Shown: positions 6,299 through 13,150 of the stretch, piece after piece
How positions within the stretch are numbered: the stretch's first letter is position 1
How the letters are laid out: each line of letters opens with the position of its first letter
Source of the DNA: ANME-2 cluster archaeon
Lineage (GTDB): Archaea > Halobacteriota > Methanosarcinia > Methanosarcinales > Methanocomedenaceae
Reading direction: 5' to 3'
Length of the DNA: 16,229 nt
NCBI GenBank assembly: GCA_022353185.1
Contig: JAKRWB010000632.1
Location: forward strand, 1 to 16,229
Notes under the pieces: model-generated
Database searches by the model: none
Seen by the model: only the letters and a program-made list of their open reading frames with translations
What the model was told of the DNA's origin: nothing
Position numbers and translations under genes: made by a program

Positions 6299-7471
6299 CT
6301 AGTTGCCTCCGGTTATTTTTGCAATTAACATATCAAATGCTTCATATATACCTTTCTGACTGGTGGCCACTGTTGGAACTATAGGTACATCTTCTGGCAT
6401 ATTAAAATGATTGCGAATCTCATCTACAGACAAGGCACCCGGCAGGTCTTGCTTATTGGCCACGATAATATATGGCAACCCATACCCCTTGGTAATTTCC
6501 AGCATTTGCTTGGCCCTTATAAAATCTTTTGGTAATGTGGAGTCAACCACCAGGAATATCCCCATGGCTTCACCACTTATCATCTTAATAATGGGATCGA
6601 AACGTTCCTGGCCCGGAGTCCCGAAAATATCAGCACTAAAGCCTTTATAGTCGATATGACCGTGGTCAAGAGCAATTGTGGTACCAAGTCGGTCCACGGA
6701 TACTGCTCTGGTAGATATGGAATGGATAAAAGATGACTTGCCTGCATTAAATGGTCCCGTAACCAGTATCTTTGGAATATATATCCTTATACCGCCCGGT
6801 CGCAATACCCTAAACAGCATTGAGTGCATTTCCACGTTTGACCAATCCGCTTTAAGCACACCGAAGTACTGCCCGAATATGACACGTTCCGCTATACCTC
6901 CAATGCTTATGACACAGTTGAAAATATCATTCTTCATGCTTTTCAAGGTACTTTCTTCATAGGGCCATGCTGTGAAGTTGTATATTATCACATGTTCCCT
7001 TATCATTGCCATCCTGTTCCACATCTTTACAGCATTAATGGTATTCTCTTCACCACACAGGTCCATTATTGATGATAAAGAACCGACCATAATGATTGAA
7101 CCTTTTGGCACATCCTTCATGGCACGATCAATCATCTCAGTCATGCTATCAATGCTCTCAGGATTAGAGACCACATAATTCTCAGTTGAAAGTCCTCCAA
7201 TTAAGGATGAAAATCCATCAATTATTAAAAGCTTATCATCGAATTGTTTGATATTCCACCCAAATTCATGGACCTGGTCCTTTATGGTTTCCGGGTTCGC
7301 ACTGGATGTCACATACACGCAAGTACCACCCTTTGCGAGATTGTGATAAAGGGTCTGCATACCGAACACATCACCTTCAACACCAGGATTGATGAAATAC
7401 ATCAGTGATTTCCCTTTCGGAATTCCTCCGTTCAGGAATTCGTCCAGTTTTGGTATACCAGTTTCAACCAT
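6299..7471 (-). CDS. fusion of a degenerate KaiC-like domain and a Ras-like (MglA/CvnD-type) GTPase
   Basis: Residues about 1-225 follow the KaiC/RecA-like fold (GIPKLDEFLNGGIPKGKSLM at the start), but the Walker A position reads INPGVEGDVFG with no GK[T/S]. The Walker B position reads IIMVGSLSS with Gly for Asp, so this half is probably a non-hydrolysing scaffold. Residues 235-390 form a small GTPase: G1 GPFNAGKSS, G2 Thr in LGTTIALD, G3 FGTPGQERF (Gly for the usual Asp, as in the FGTPGQ-type GTPases of conservon CvnD and COG2229, and near MglA's altered G3), and G4 NKQD. A GTG at 7474 precedes the ATG at 7471; I choose the ATG, which overlaps the upstream TGA by one base. There are no membrane segments. 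The neighbours suggest a signalling switch with the Roadblock protein as regulator. Confidence 0.88.
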   Translation of the reverse strand: MVETGIPKLDEFLNGGIPKGKSLMYFINPGVEGDVFGMQTLYHNLAKGGTCVYVTSSANPETIKDQVHEFGWNIKQFDDKLLIIDGFSSLIGGLSTENYVVSNPESIDSMTEMIDRAMKDVPKGSIIMVGSLSSIMDLCGEENTINAVKMWNRMAMIREHVIIYNFTAWPYEESTLKSMKNDIFNCVISIGGIAERVIFGQYFGVLKADWSNVEMHSMLFRVLRPGGIRIYIPKILVTGPFNAGKSSFIHSISTRAVSVDRLGTTIALDHGHIDYKGFSADIFGTPGQERFDPIIKMISGEAMGIFLVVDSTLPKDFIRAKQMLEITKGYGLPYIIVANKQDLPGALSVDEIRNHFNMPEDVPIVPTVATSQKGIYEAFDMLIAKITGGN

Positions 7472-8175
7472 CACTGCTCACCATCCATTAATACAAGTTT
7501 CGCTCCTTCAATTGTGTACTCATACCAGGGGGATGGTTTCTTGTTCATGCCCGTTGTCCTGATGAAATGATTGTCATTTTCCTGTCGTATTTCAATTACA
7601 CCATCAAAAAGTTGTTTTAAGGTGGCAACAGCCTGGTTATCATGCATCCCATCTTCAACAACGTAAATACCAATTGCACCAGCAGCTTTTACCCTGCCAG
7701 TGAAAACATGCAGGAACCGGAAAACAGTCTGGATGTTGGAATACATCAGGATAGTAGATAGTGAGTTAATACATAGCCAAGTCTTGCGTATGTTCTTTTT
7801 CATCCAGAATTCTTCTAGGAATTGGCTGATTTTAACCCCGATACCTGTCAAATCAACAGGACTGGAGGCTCTCCTGATGGTTGCTGTATCAGATGTGGGT
7901 ACCCCCAACGTTTTAGTCACACAATCTACAATGCCAAGATGGTCCAGGGGAATTTCCATATTATTAAAATTAAACCAATCAATAACATTCTCGCCGGGTT
8001 CCCGTGTGGTGACGATTACAGCAGCATCCCCTGCTGTTAATCCCTTGTAGACAATATTGTTGACGATGGTTTCTTTACCGCTCATGGGCGGTCCGATAAT
8101 CATTATATTTGAACCACCTCTTACCCCGTTTAAGTTCTCATCCAGTTTATCAATGCCCAGGGAATAACTTTCCAT
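7471..8175 (-). CDS. KaiC-like RecA-superfamily ATPase (atypical Walker motifs)
   Basis: This 234-aa single-domain protein of the KaiC/GvpD/RAD55 group starts MESYSLGIDKLDENLNGVRGG and has a P-loop GPPMSGKET (28-36) in which Glu follows GK instead of Thr/Ser. The Walker B strand ends KTWLCINSLST, with Asn for the catalytic Asp, so ATP may bind but hydrolysis is doubtful. A longer frame opens at a TTG (8190), but that TTG is part of the TTGGAG site lying nine bases before ATG 8175, so I use the ATG. It is the first gene of the signalling trio, and its TGA overlaps the next ATG. It may pair with the degenerate KaiC half of its neighbour. Its role is inferred from context only. Confidence 0.85.
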   Translation of the reverse strand: MESYSLGIDKLDENLNGVRGGSNIMIIGPPMSGKETIVNNIVYKGLTAGDAAVIVTTREPGENVIDWFNFNNMEIPLDHLGIVDCVTKTLGVPTSDTATIRRASSPVDLTGIGVKISQFLEEFWMKKNIRKTWLCINSLSTILMYSNIQTVFRFLHVFTGRVKAAGAIGIYVVEDGMHDNQAVATLKQLFDGVIEIRQENDNHFIRTTGMNKKPSPWYEYTIEGAKLVLMDGEQ

Positions 8176-8184
8176 CTTTTTTGT

Positions 8185-8190
8185 CTCCAA
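8185..8190 (-). promoter_or_regulatory. ribosome binding site deciding the KaiC-like start
   Basis: TTGGAG on the minus strand sits nine bases before ATG 8175. It includes the TTG that opens the longer frame, which argues that the TTG is not the start. Confidence 0.65.
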
Positions 8191-8204
8191 TGATAACGAT
8201 AATA

Positions 8205-8267
8205 AATTTAATATAATTATTTTTCAAACGTATTTATCAGTTTCTGTCTATTAATATATCTATTAAT
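8205..8267 (-). promoter_or_regulatory. AT-rich promoter region of the KaiC-like/GTPase/Roadblock genes
   Basis: The 222-base gap between truD and the KaiC-like gene is strongly AT-rich. On the minus strand attatatta near 8208-8216 could be a TATA box with a transcript start close to the ribosome binding site. Just upstream is an exact 9-bp direct repeat tctattaat (8247-8255 and 8259-8267, period 12), a possible regulator site. I see no clear terminator for truD in the gap. Confidence 0.35.
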
Positions 8268-8397
8268 GAACTTACAGTTAAGTTTACCTGCCGATATTAA
8301 GTTAAGGACTTTACCCCATATATATTTTTACTACATAAATATTATTTATTTTTTCAGTGTGTATTAAAATGTTGCTTTTAGACACTGTGGTTCAATT

Positions 8398-9717
8398 TTA
8401 TTCCGGGCTGACCTTCATGTACTCCCGCAACACTGTTGTGGCGTATGCCCCCTTTTGCAAGTCAAAATCCAGTTCCACTGCTGTACATCCAGGATTCAAT
8501 GTATCCTCCATCACCCTGAATAACGGGTCGACAGGTATAATAATCTCACGGCGCAGACCCCTACTGGCCAGTTCTGGCAAACCAGGCATCCTGAACCCGT
8601 CCACATCCACTTTTTTCTCTTCGATCACTGCCTGCTCAATCTCCCCGGGCACCCCTTCTCCCATGGGCGTTTCATATCCGTAAACCGGCGCAGTCACAAA
8701 TGCCCGGCCTCTCTGTACCAGGTTATTGATACCATCAAGTGTGTCCTCAGCCACCATCTGCGTTCTTGTATGGTCAGGGAGCCCTGCAGCGTTCTTGAAA
8801 CAGACAATATCCCCAACCAGTGCCTCGTTGATGGACAGCCCCCGTTCCAGCCTGCGGCTGATTATGAGATTGAACAAAAAAGACTGGTGAGCATGCACGA
8901 ACATCTTCCTAAGATTTGGAGACAGTGACATAAAAGCACCTGTATAATTCCCTGGCTTTTCCACCAGATGACTCATCATGGCACGCTCGTACCTCAGGCG
9001 CAGCGGATACGTATCAAGCCCGCCCTTGAAATCAAGTGTATCCAGCACATACTGCCGGACCTGCCGGGCATCCTCTGATTCCCCTGGACAAGGGCGGGCT
9101 ATGTAGTCGAGGGCAGCGCCTTCTATGTCTCCTTCAACCAGCTTTTTACCCACTAAATGAGTAATTGGGCGCTGGATGCCAAATCTCTGGATGCCGAAGA
9201 AGTTGGGTACTCCACCACGTTCTTTGATCTGTGAGGACGTGAGCCCCATCAAAGTGTTTACTTCATCCACTGGCTGTGCTATCTTACGGATAATTATCCT
9301 GAACCGGTTCCCCCACAGGTCGCCCAGGCTCACTTGTTTATTCGACCGCCCCACAGGAGTAATGGTAACATCCCTTAATTTAATGCGCTCAAGTTCAGAT
9401 TTGTCCATATCATATATGCTGATCTTCTGGGTGGTCAGTGCCTGTTTGTCCTTGGTGCCCGCCCAGCCAATGCGCTGCTGGCTGATGCGGAGTATTCGGG
9501 ATATGTCCCGTATCAGATGATGGGTGTCCCAGTTCTTTTTTGCCAGGGTGCAGATGAGATATTTCCCTGTATCCTGCTCTTCCCTGTTTGTTAGCTCTTC
9601 TACTACGAAATCCTCGGGCACCTGCCTGATAATCCCACCCAGGCCGGGCGTGTTGGTGGCATATACAAGTACGCCGGTGTCCTGTTCAATCTTTGGCGAT
9701 GTGGGTGAAGTGGTCAT
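8398..9717 (-). CDS. truD: tRNA pseudouridine synthase D (TruD, Pus7 family)
   Basis: The 439-aa protein carries the TruD signatures: the N-terminal TPGLGGIIRQVPEDFVVEE, the catalytic loop GWAGTKDKQALTTQ (84-97, with D90 as the pseudouridylating Asp), and VPNFFGIQRFG (170-180). An insertion domain (the TRUD domain) lies between about 170 and 390, as is normal for the family. Archaeal TruD/Pus7 converts uridine 13 of tRNA. The length is typical. The ATG at 9717 gives the expected family N-terminus and no Shine-Dalgarno sequence is visible. It is divergent from tfrA across a 109-base promoter region. Confidence 0.96.
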   Translation of the reverse strand: MTTSPTSPKIEQDTGVLVYATNTPGLGGIIRQVPEDFVVEELTNREEQDTGKYLICTLAKKNWDTHHLIRDISRILRISQQRIGWAGTKDKQALTTQKISIYDMDKSELERIKLRDVTITPVGRSNKQVSLGDLWGNRFRIIIRKIAQPVDEVNTLMGLTSSQIKERGGVPNFFGIQRFGIQRPITHLVGKKLVEGDIEGAALDYIARPCPGESEDARQVRQYVLDTLDFKGGLDTYPLRLRYERAMMSHLVEKPGNYTGAFMSLSPNLRKMFVHAHQSFLFNLIISRRLERGLSINEALVGDIVCFKNAAGLPDHTRTQMVAEDTLDGINNLVQRGRAFVTAPVYGYETPMGEGVPGEIEQAVIEEKKVDVDGFRMPGLPELASRGLRREIIIPVDPLFRVMEDTLNPGCTAVELDFDLQKGAYATTVLREYMKVSPE

Positions 9718-9792
9718 AGTGATGTTGATGGTATTGATGGCTGATGTATCTTTTTACTGATATTGACCCTTGAACCTGGATAAACTGTACGA

Positions 9793-9803
9793 ATATATTT
9801 ATA
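9793..9803 (+). promoter_or_regulatory. TATA box of the tfrA operon
   Basis: The sequence atatatttata is centred about 29 bases before ATG 9827, so transcription should begin within a few bases of the start codon and give a nearly leaderless mRNA. Read on the minus strand the same AT block can also serve truD, with a leader of roughly 55 bases. The box lies inside the longer TTG-initiated frame of tfrA, which argues against that start. Confidence 0.55.
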
Positions 9804-9826
9804 ACTCCCAATGGATTGTTACATAC

Positions 9827-11512
9827 ATGATAACACACGACCTTCTCATAATCGGAGGCGGACTTGCCGGGATGCGGGCCGCCCTTGAAGCCGGAAAAAA
9901 CGTGGATGTTGCCGTGGTTTCCAAGATACACCCTTTACGTTCCCATTCGGGAGCGGCCCAGGGTGGAATAGCCGCTGTACTGGACGGCTGGGCACAAAAT
10001 ATCGGGGACTCCCTGGAATCGCATATCCAGGACACTGTCAAAGGCAGTGATTATCTTGGTGACCAGGATGCCATCGAGATACTGTGTAATGAAGCACCCG
10101 GGGATATCAGGGTACTGGACCGCATGGGCGCTTTATTCAGCAGGACAGACGAAGGCCGGATAGCCCAGAGAGACTTCGGCGGCCACAGTTATGCCAGGAC
10201 ATGTTATGCTTCCGACAAGACCGGCCATATACTGCTGCAGACCCTGTACGAGCAGATGATGAAGCAAAGGGTGAAAGTATATCCTGAATGGCATGTGGTC
10301 TCACTTATTATCCATAAAAATATCTGTAGGGGACTTGTGGCATATGACATGGTCAGGGGAGAACTGCAGGTCATCAGGGCAAAGGCCATATTATTCGCTA
10401 CAGGCGGATATGGGCGGGCTTATGGAATTACCTCAAATGCCCATGCCAATACCGGGGACGGACTGGCACTTGCATATCGGGCGGGTGTGCCGCTGCAGGA
10501 CATGGAATTCGTTCAATTCCATCCCACCGGACTGTACAGGCACGGGATCCTGATAACAGAAGGGGCAAGGGGGGAAGGTGGATATTTAATTAATAAAGAT
10601 GGCGAGCGGTTCATGGAACGGTATGCGCCAAATAAAATGGAACTTGCCTCCAGGGATGTAGTTTCCAGGGCGGTCCAGACCGAGATAGATGAGGGGCGGG
10701 GAATAGACGGGCATGTCCACCTGGACCTGAGGCATCTGGGAAAAGAGCTCATCATGTCTCGGCTCTCCCAGATACATGACATTGCCCTTAGTTTCTCGGG
10801 TATCGACTGTACCGTAGACCCCATTCCTATTCAGCCTACAGCCCACTATTCCATGGGCGGCATACCTACAGATGTAGACGGCAGGGTACCAGGTTTCAGC
10901 GGTCTGTTCGCGGCTGGGGAATGTGCCTGCGTGAGTGTGCATGGAGCTAACCGCCTGGGCGGTAATTCGATGCTTGAGACCATAGTGTTTGGGAGGCGTG
11001 CCGGGATAAAGGCAGCAGAGTATGTAAAAAAGACTACACTGCAACCTATGCCTGCAGATGCACTGCCCCTCATTGAGCAAAAGATCAAACTAATGATAAA
11101 CAACAAAGGCGAAGAGAATGCAGCCAACATCAGTGTTGAACTCCAGTCGAACATGACCCTGAAGTGCGGAATATTCAGGGATATTGATGGACTGACCCAA
11201 ATGCAGCAATTAATAATAGCACTAAAAGAACGGTTCAAAAATATTGGGTTAAGGGACTGGGGAATGACCTTCAATACCGAACTTATTGAGGCCCTGGAAC
11301 TTAAGAACATACTGGATTTTTCCCAGATCATTGTAGCCGGGGCCCTGGCAAGGGAAGAAAGCAGGGGAGCACATTCACGTACTGATTTCCCGAACCGGGA
11401 TGATGAGCACTGGATGAAACATACACTGGCATACCAGGGCGGGCAGGGACCTGTGCTGGACTATAAGCCGGTTATCATAACCAGATACAATCCACAAAGG
11501 AGGGTGTATTAG
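9827..11512 (+). CDS. tfrA: fumarate reductase flavoprotein subunit (thiol:fumarate reductase subunit A type)
   Basis: This 561-aa flavoprotein belongs to the SdhA/FrdA family. It has an N-terminal dinucleotide fold LLIIGGGLAGMRAALEAG and RSHSGAAQGG (H40 at the FAD-attachment position of FrdA/SdhA). Substrate-site residues are in FHPTGLY (H232, T234), TEGARGEGG (E245, R248), ASRDVVSR (R276), HYSMGG (H340) and NRLGGNS (R376), and the C-terminal domain has SRGAHSRTDFPNRDD. With the adjacent TfrB it would reduce fumarate to succinate using coenzymes M and B, yielding CoM-S-S-CoB, as described for Methanothermobacter. A TTG at 9770 extends the frame, but the TATA box lies inside that extension and the family N-terminus begins at ATG 9827. 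Its stop directly abuts tfrB. Confidence 0.9.
   Translation: MITHDLLIIGGGLAGMRAALEAGKNVDVAVVSKIHPLRSHSGAAQGGIAAVLDGWAQNIGDSLESHIQDTVKGSDYLGDQDAIEILCNEAPGDIRVLDRMGALFSRTDEGRIAQRDFGGHSYARTCYASDKTGHILLQTLYEQMMKQRVKVYPEWHVVSLIIHKNICRGLVAYDMVRGELQVIRAKAILFATGGYGRAYGITSNAHANTGDGLALAYRAGVPLQDMEFVQFHPTGLYRHGILITEGARGEGGYLINKDGERFMERYAPNKMELASRDVVSRAVQTEIDEGRGIDGHVHLDLRHLGKELIMSRLSQIHDIALSFSGIDCTVDPIPIQPTAHYSMGGIPTDVDGRVPGFSGLFAAGECACVSVHGANRLGGNSMLETIVFGRRAGIKAAEYVKKTTLQPMPADALPLIEQKIKLMINNKGEENAANISVELQSNMTLKCGIFRDIDGLTQMQQLIIALKERFKNIGLRDWGMTFNTELIEALELKNILDFSQIIVAGALAREESRGAHSRTDFPNRDDEHWMKHTLAYQGGQGPVLDYKPVIITRYNPQRRVY
11496..11504 (+). promoter_or_regulatory. strong ribosome binding site for tfrB
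   Basis: AAAGGAGGG lies within the last codons of tfrA, eight bases before ATG 11513, supporting coupled translation of the two subunits. Confidence 0.7.
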
Positions 11513-13150
11513 ATGCGGGTCACATTCAAGATATTCCGGTTCAACCCTGACCTGGACGTGAAACCTTATCACCAGGATTTTGAACTGGATGTAGCCAACG
11601 GTATGACCATACTGGACTGCCTGCAAGAGATCAAGAACAATCAGGACGGCAGTCTGACCTTCAGGCGTTCCTGTAGAAGCGGTATCTGCGGTTCATGTGC
11701 TGTACGGGTCAATCACAGAGCCATGCTGGCATGCAAGACCCAGGCACTGGATGTGGTTATAGATGGGGTGGTGCTGGTGGAACCTCTTGTCCACCTGCGG
11801 CCAATAAAAGACCTGGCTGTTGATATGGAGCCTTTTTACCAGACCATAGAAAAGGTCCAGCCATGGCTGGTCACCGACCACACCACTGAGGAAATACCAG
11901 CCATAACCTCCCAGGATACTGAAAAGCTGAACAAGGTCAGTGACTGCATTTCCTGTGGTGCGTGTTATTCAGATTGCAATGTTATAGATGTAGACCGCTC
12001 CTTTGCAGGCCCCTCTGCCATTGCAAAGACATACCGGTTCGCCTGCGATCCCAGGGACATACTGGGCAGTGAACGGATAAAACAACTGGTCGAGAGCGGG
12101 CTCTATAAGTGTCCGGTAGACCAGGAATGTGAGATCGCCTGTCCTAAAGACATATCCCTGCGAAGGGATGTGATAGAAGAGTTAAGGTGCACTGCGGTAA
12201 CAGGGGATTTTGGCCCCCTGCCTGCCCACAAACGCCTCATCATGTCAGTACTGGATACGGGCGCCAGCGTTCCTGTGACCACCACTCCTGCCGTGGACAT
12301 GTATAAGGATCACGAACATGATTTCCACGGAATAAAAGAACTATTTATCAAGGAATTCGAGGGTGAAGCTGTAGCAGAAGTGGTACTGTTCTTTGGCTGT
12401 ATCATTAATCGCAGGCAGCAAGATACGGCTGCTGCCATTATCAATATTTTCCAGCACAACAAAGTGGCGGTACATATCCCGAAAAAACAAGTCTGCTGCG
12501 GCAGTCCTTTCATGAGAGTAGGTATGCGGGAAACAATGAAGCCTTTTGTGACCCAGAATTTCGAGATATTCAATACCTACGCCAACAATGGGGTCACCCA
12601 CATCCTTACAAGCTGTTCAGGCTGTAACTCCACGTTCAGGCATGATTACCCTGCACTGGCCATGGAATACGGGCTTAATTTCGATTTTGAGATATATGAT
12701 GTTGGAGAGTATATGACCATGATGGATGAGGATGGGACATTGAACCTTAAAGATATGAAAAACATTCCAATGAAAACTATGTATCACTATCCCTGCCATA
12801 TCAGGGCCAGCGACCTGGACGAATCCATCTATGTCAACCTTATCAGGAAGATACCAGGCATAGAACTGGTACAGGTACCCTCCTCAGGACTATGCTGCGG
12901 GGGAGGGGGAGGTGTACGTGCTGCATATCCTGATATATCTGACAAACTGGCCATTCGCAGGATGGAAATTGCACGGGATGAGGGGGTAGATGGTCTATTG
13001 ACCAACTGTCCTTTCTGTATCCTCTCGTTTGAAAGGGGTTTGGGGTTGAAAGAAGAGGCTGGTGAAGCCATGGATTTTGGGATATTTGATTTTTACAAGA
13101 TATTTTCAAGGGCATTTGGTGAAGATGAAATGATCAAGGAGGGTTATTAA
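11513..13150 (+). CDS. tfrB: thiol:fumarate reductase subunit B (FrdB/HdrD-like fusion)
   Basis: This 545-aa protein joins two modules. Residues 1-230 are SdhB/FrdB-like: a [2Fe-2S] ferredoxin domain with C54, C59, C62 and C74, then a dicluster ferredoxin domain with C145, C148, C151, C155 and C200, C206, C210 (CPK). Residues 290-510 carry two complete CCG motifs as in HdrD: C296, CC328-329, C368/C371, and C428, CC461-462, C499/C502. This architecture is the hallmark of TfrB, whose CCG part takes electrons from the thiols CoM-SH and CoB-SH and passes them by the FeS chain to the flavin in TfrA. There are no membrane anchors, so the complex should be cytosolic. It directly abuts tfrA and the next gene. 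Confidence 0.93.
   Translation: MRVTFKIFRFNPDLDVKPYHQDFELDVANGMTILDCLQEIKNNQDGSLTFRRSCRSGICGSCAVRVNHRAMLACKTQALDVVIDGVVLVEPLVHLRPIKDLAVDMEPFYQTIEKVQPWLVTDHTTEEIPAITSQDTEKLNKVSDCISCGACYSDCNVIDVDRSFAGPSAIAKTYRFACDPRDILGSERIKQLVESGLYKCPVDQECEIACPKDISLRRDVIEELRCTAVTGDFGPLPAHKRLIMSVLDTGASVPVTTTPAVDMYKDHEHDFHGIKELFIKEFEGEAVAEVVLFFGCIINRRQQDTAAAIINIFQHNKVAVHIPKKQVCCGSPFMRVGMRETMKPFVTQNFEIFNTYANNGVTHILTSCSGCNSTFRHDYPALAMEYGLNFDFEIYDVGEYMTMMDEDGTLNLKDMKNIPMKTMYHYPCHIRASDLDESIYVNLIRKIPGIELVQVPSSGLCCGGGGGVRAAYPDISDKLAIRRMEIARDEGVDGLLTNCPFCILSFERGLGLKEEAGEAMDFGIFDFYKIFSRAFGEDEMIKEGY
13136..13143 (+). promoter_or_regulatory. strong ribosome binding site for the TTG-started Vms1-like gene
   Basis: AAGGAGGG inside the end of tfrB stands seven bases before TTG 13151. 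No ATG or GTG lies nearby in frame, so the site decides the unusual TTG start. Confidence 0.7.

Noticed and set aside
5932..6328. Plus-strand open frames (5954-6328 and 5887-6147) opposite the Roadblock gene
   Set aside because: They are antisense shadows. The minus frame has the Roadblock domain and a GGAGG site.
8176..8190. TTG start for the KaiC-like gene
   Set aside because: The TTG is part of the TTGGAG ribosome binding site of the ATG at 8175.
8347..8397. Imperfect inverted repeat cagtgt...acactg near the end of truD as a terminator
   Set aside because: The stem is broken by an insertion, and on the minus strand it is followed by an A-run, not a T-run.
9770..9826. TTG-initiated 19-codon extension of tfrA
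   Set aside because: The TATA box lies inside it, no ribosome binding site precedes it, and family N-termini begin at the ATG at 9827.
10513..11331. Long minus-strand open frames opposite tfrA (164 and 161 codons)
   Set aside because: They show no domain signature and no ribosome binding site; they are by-products of tfrA codon usage.
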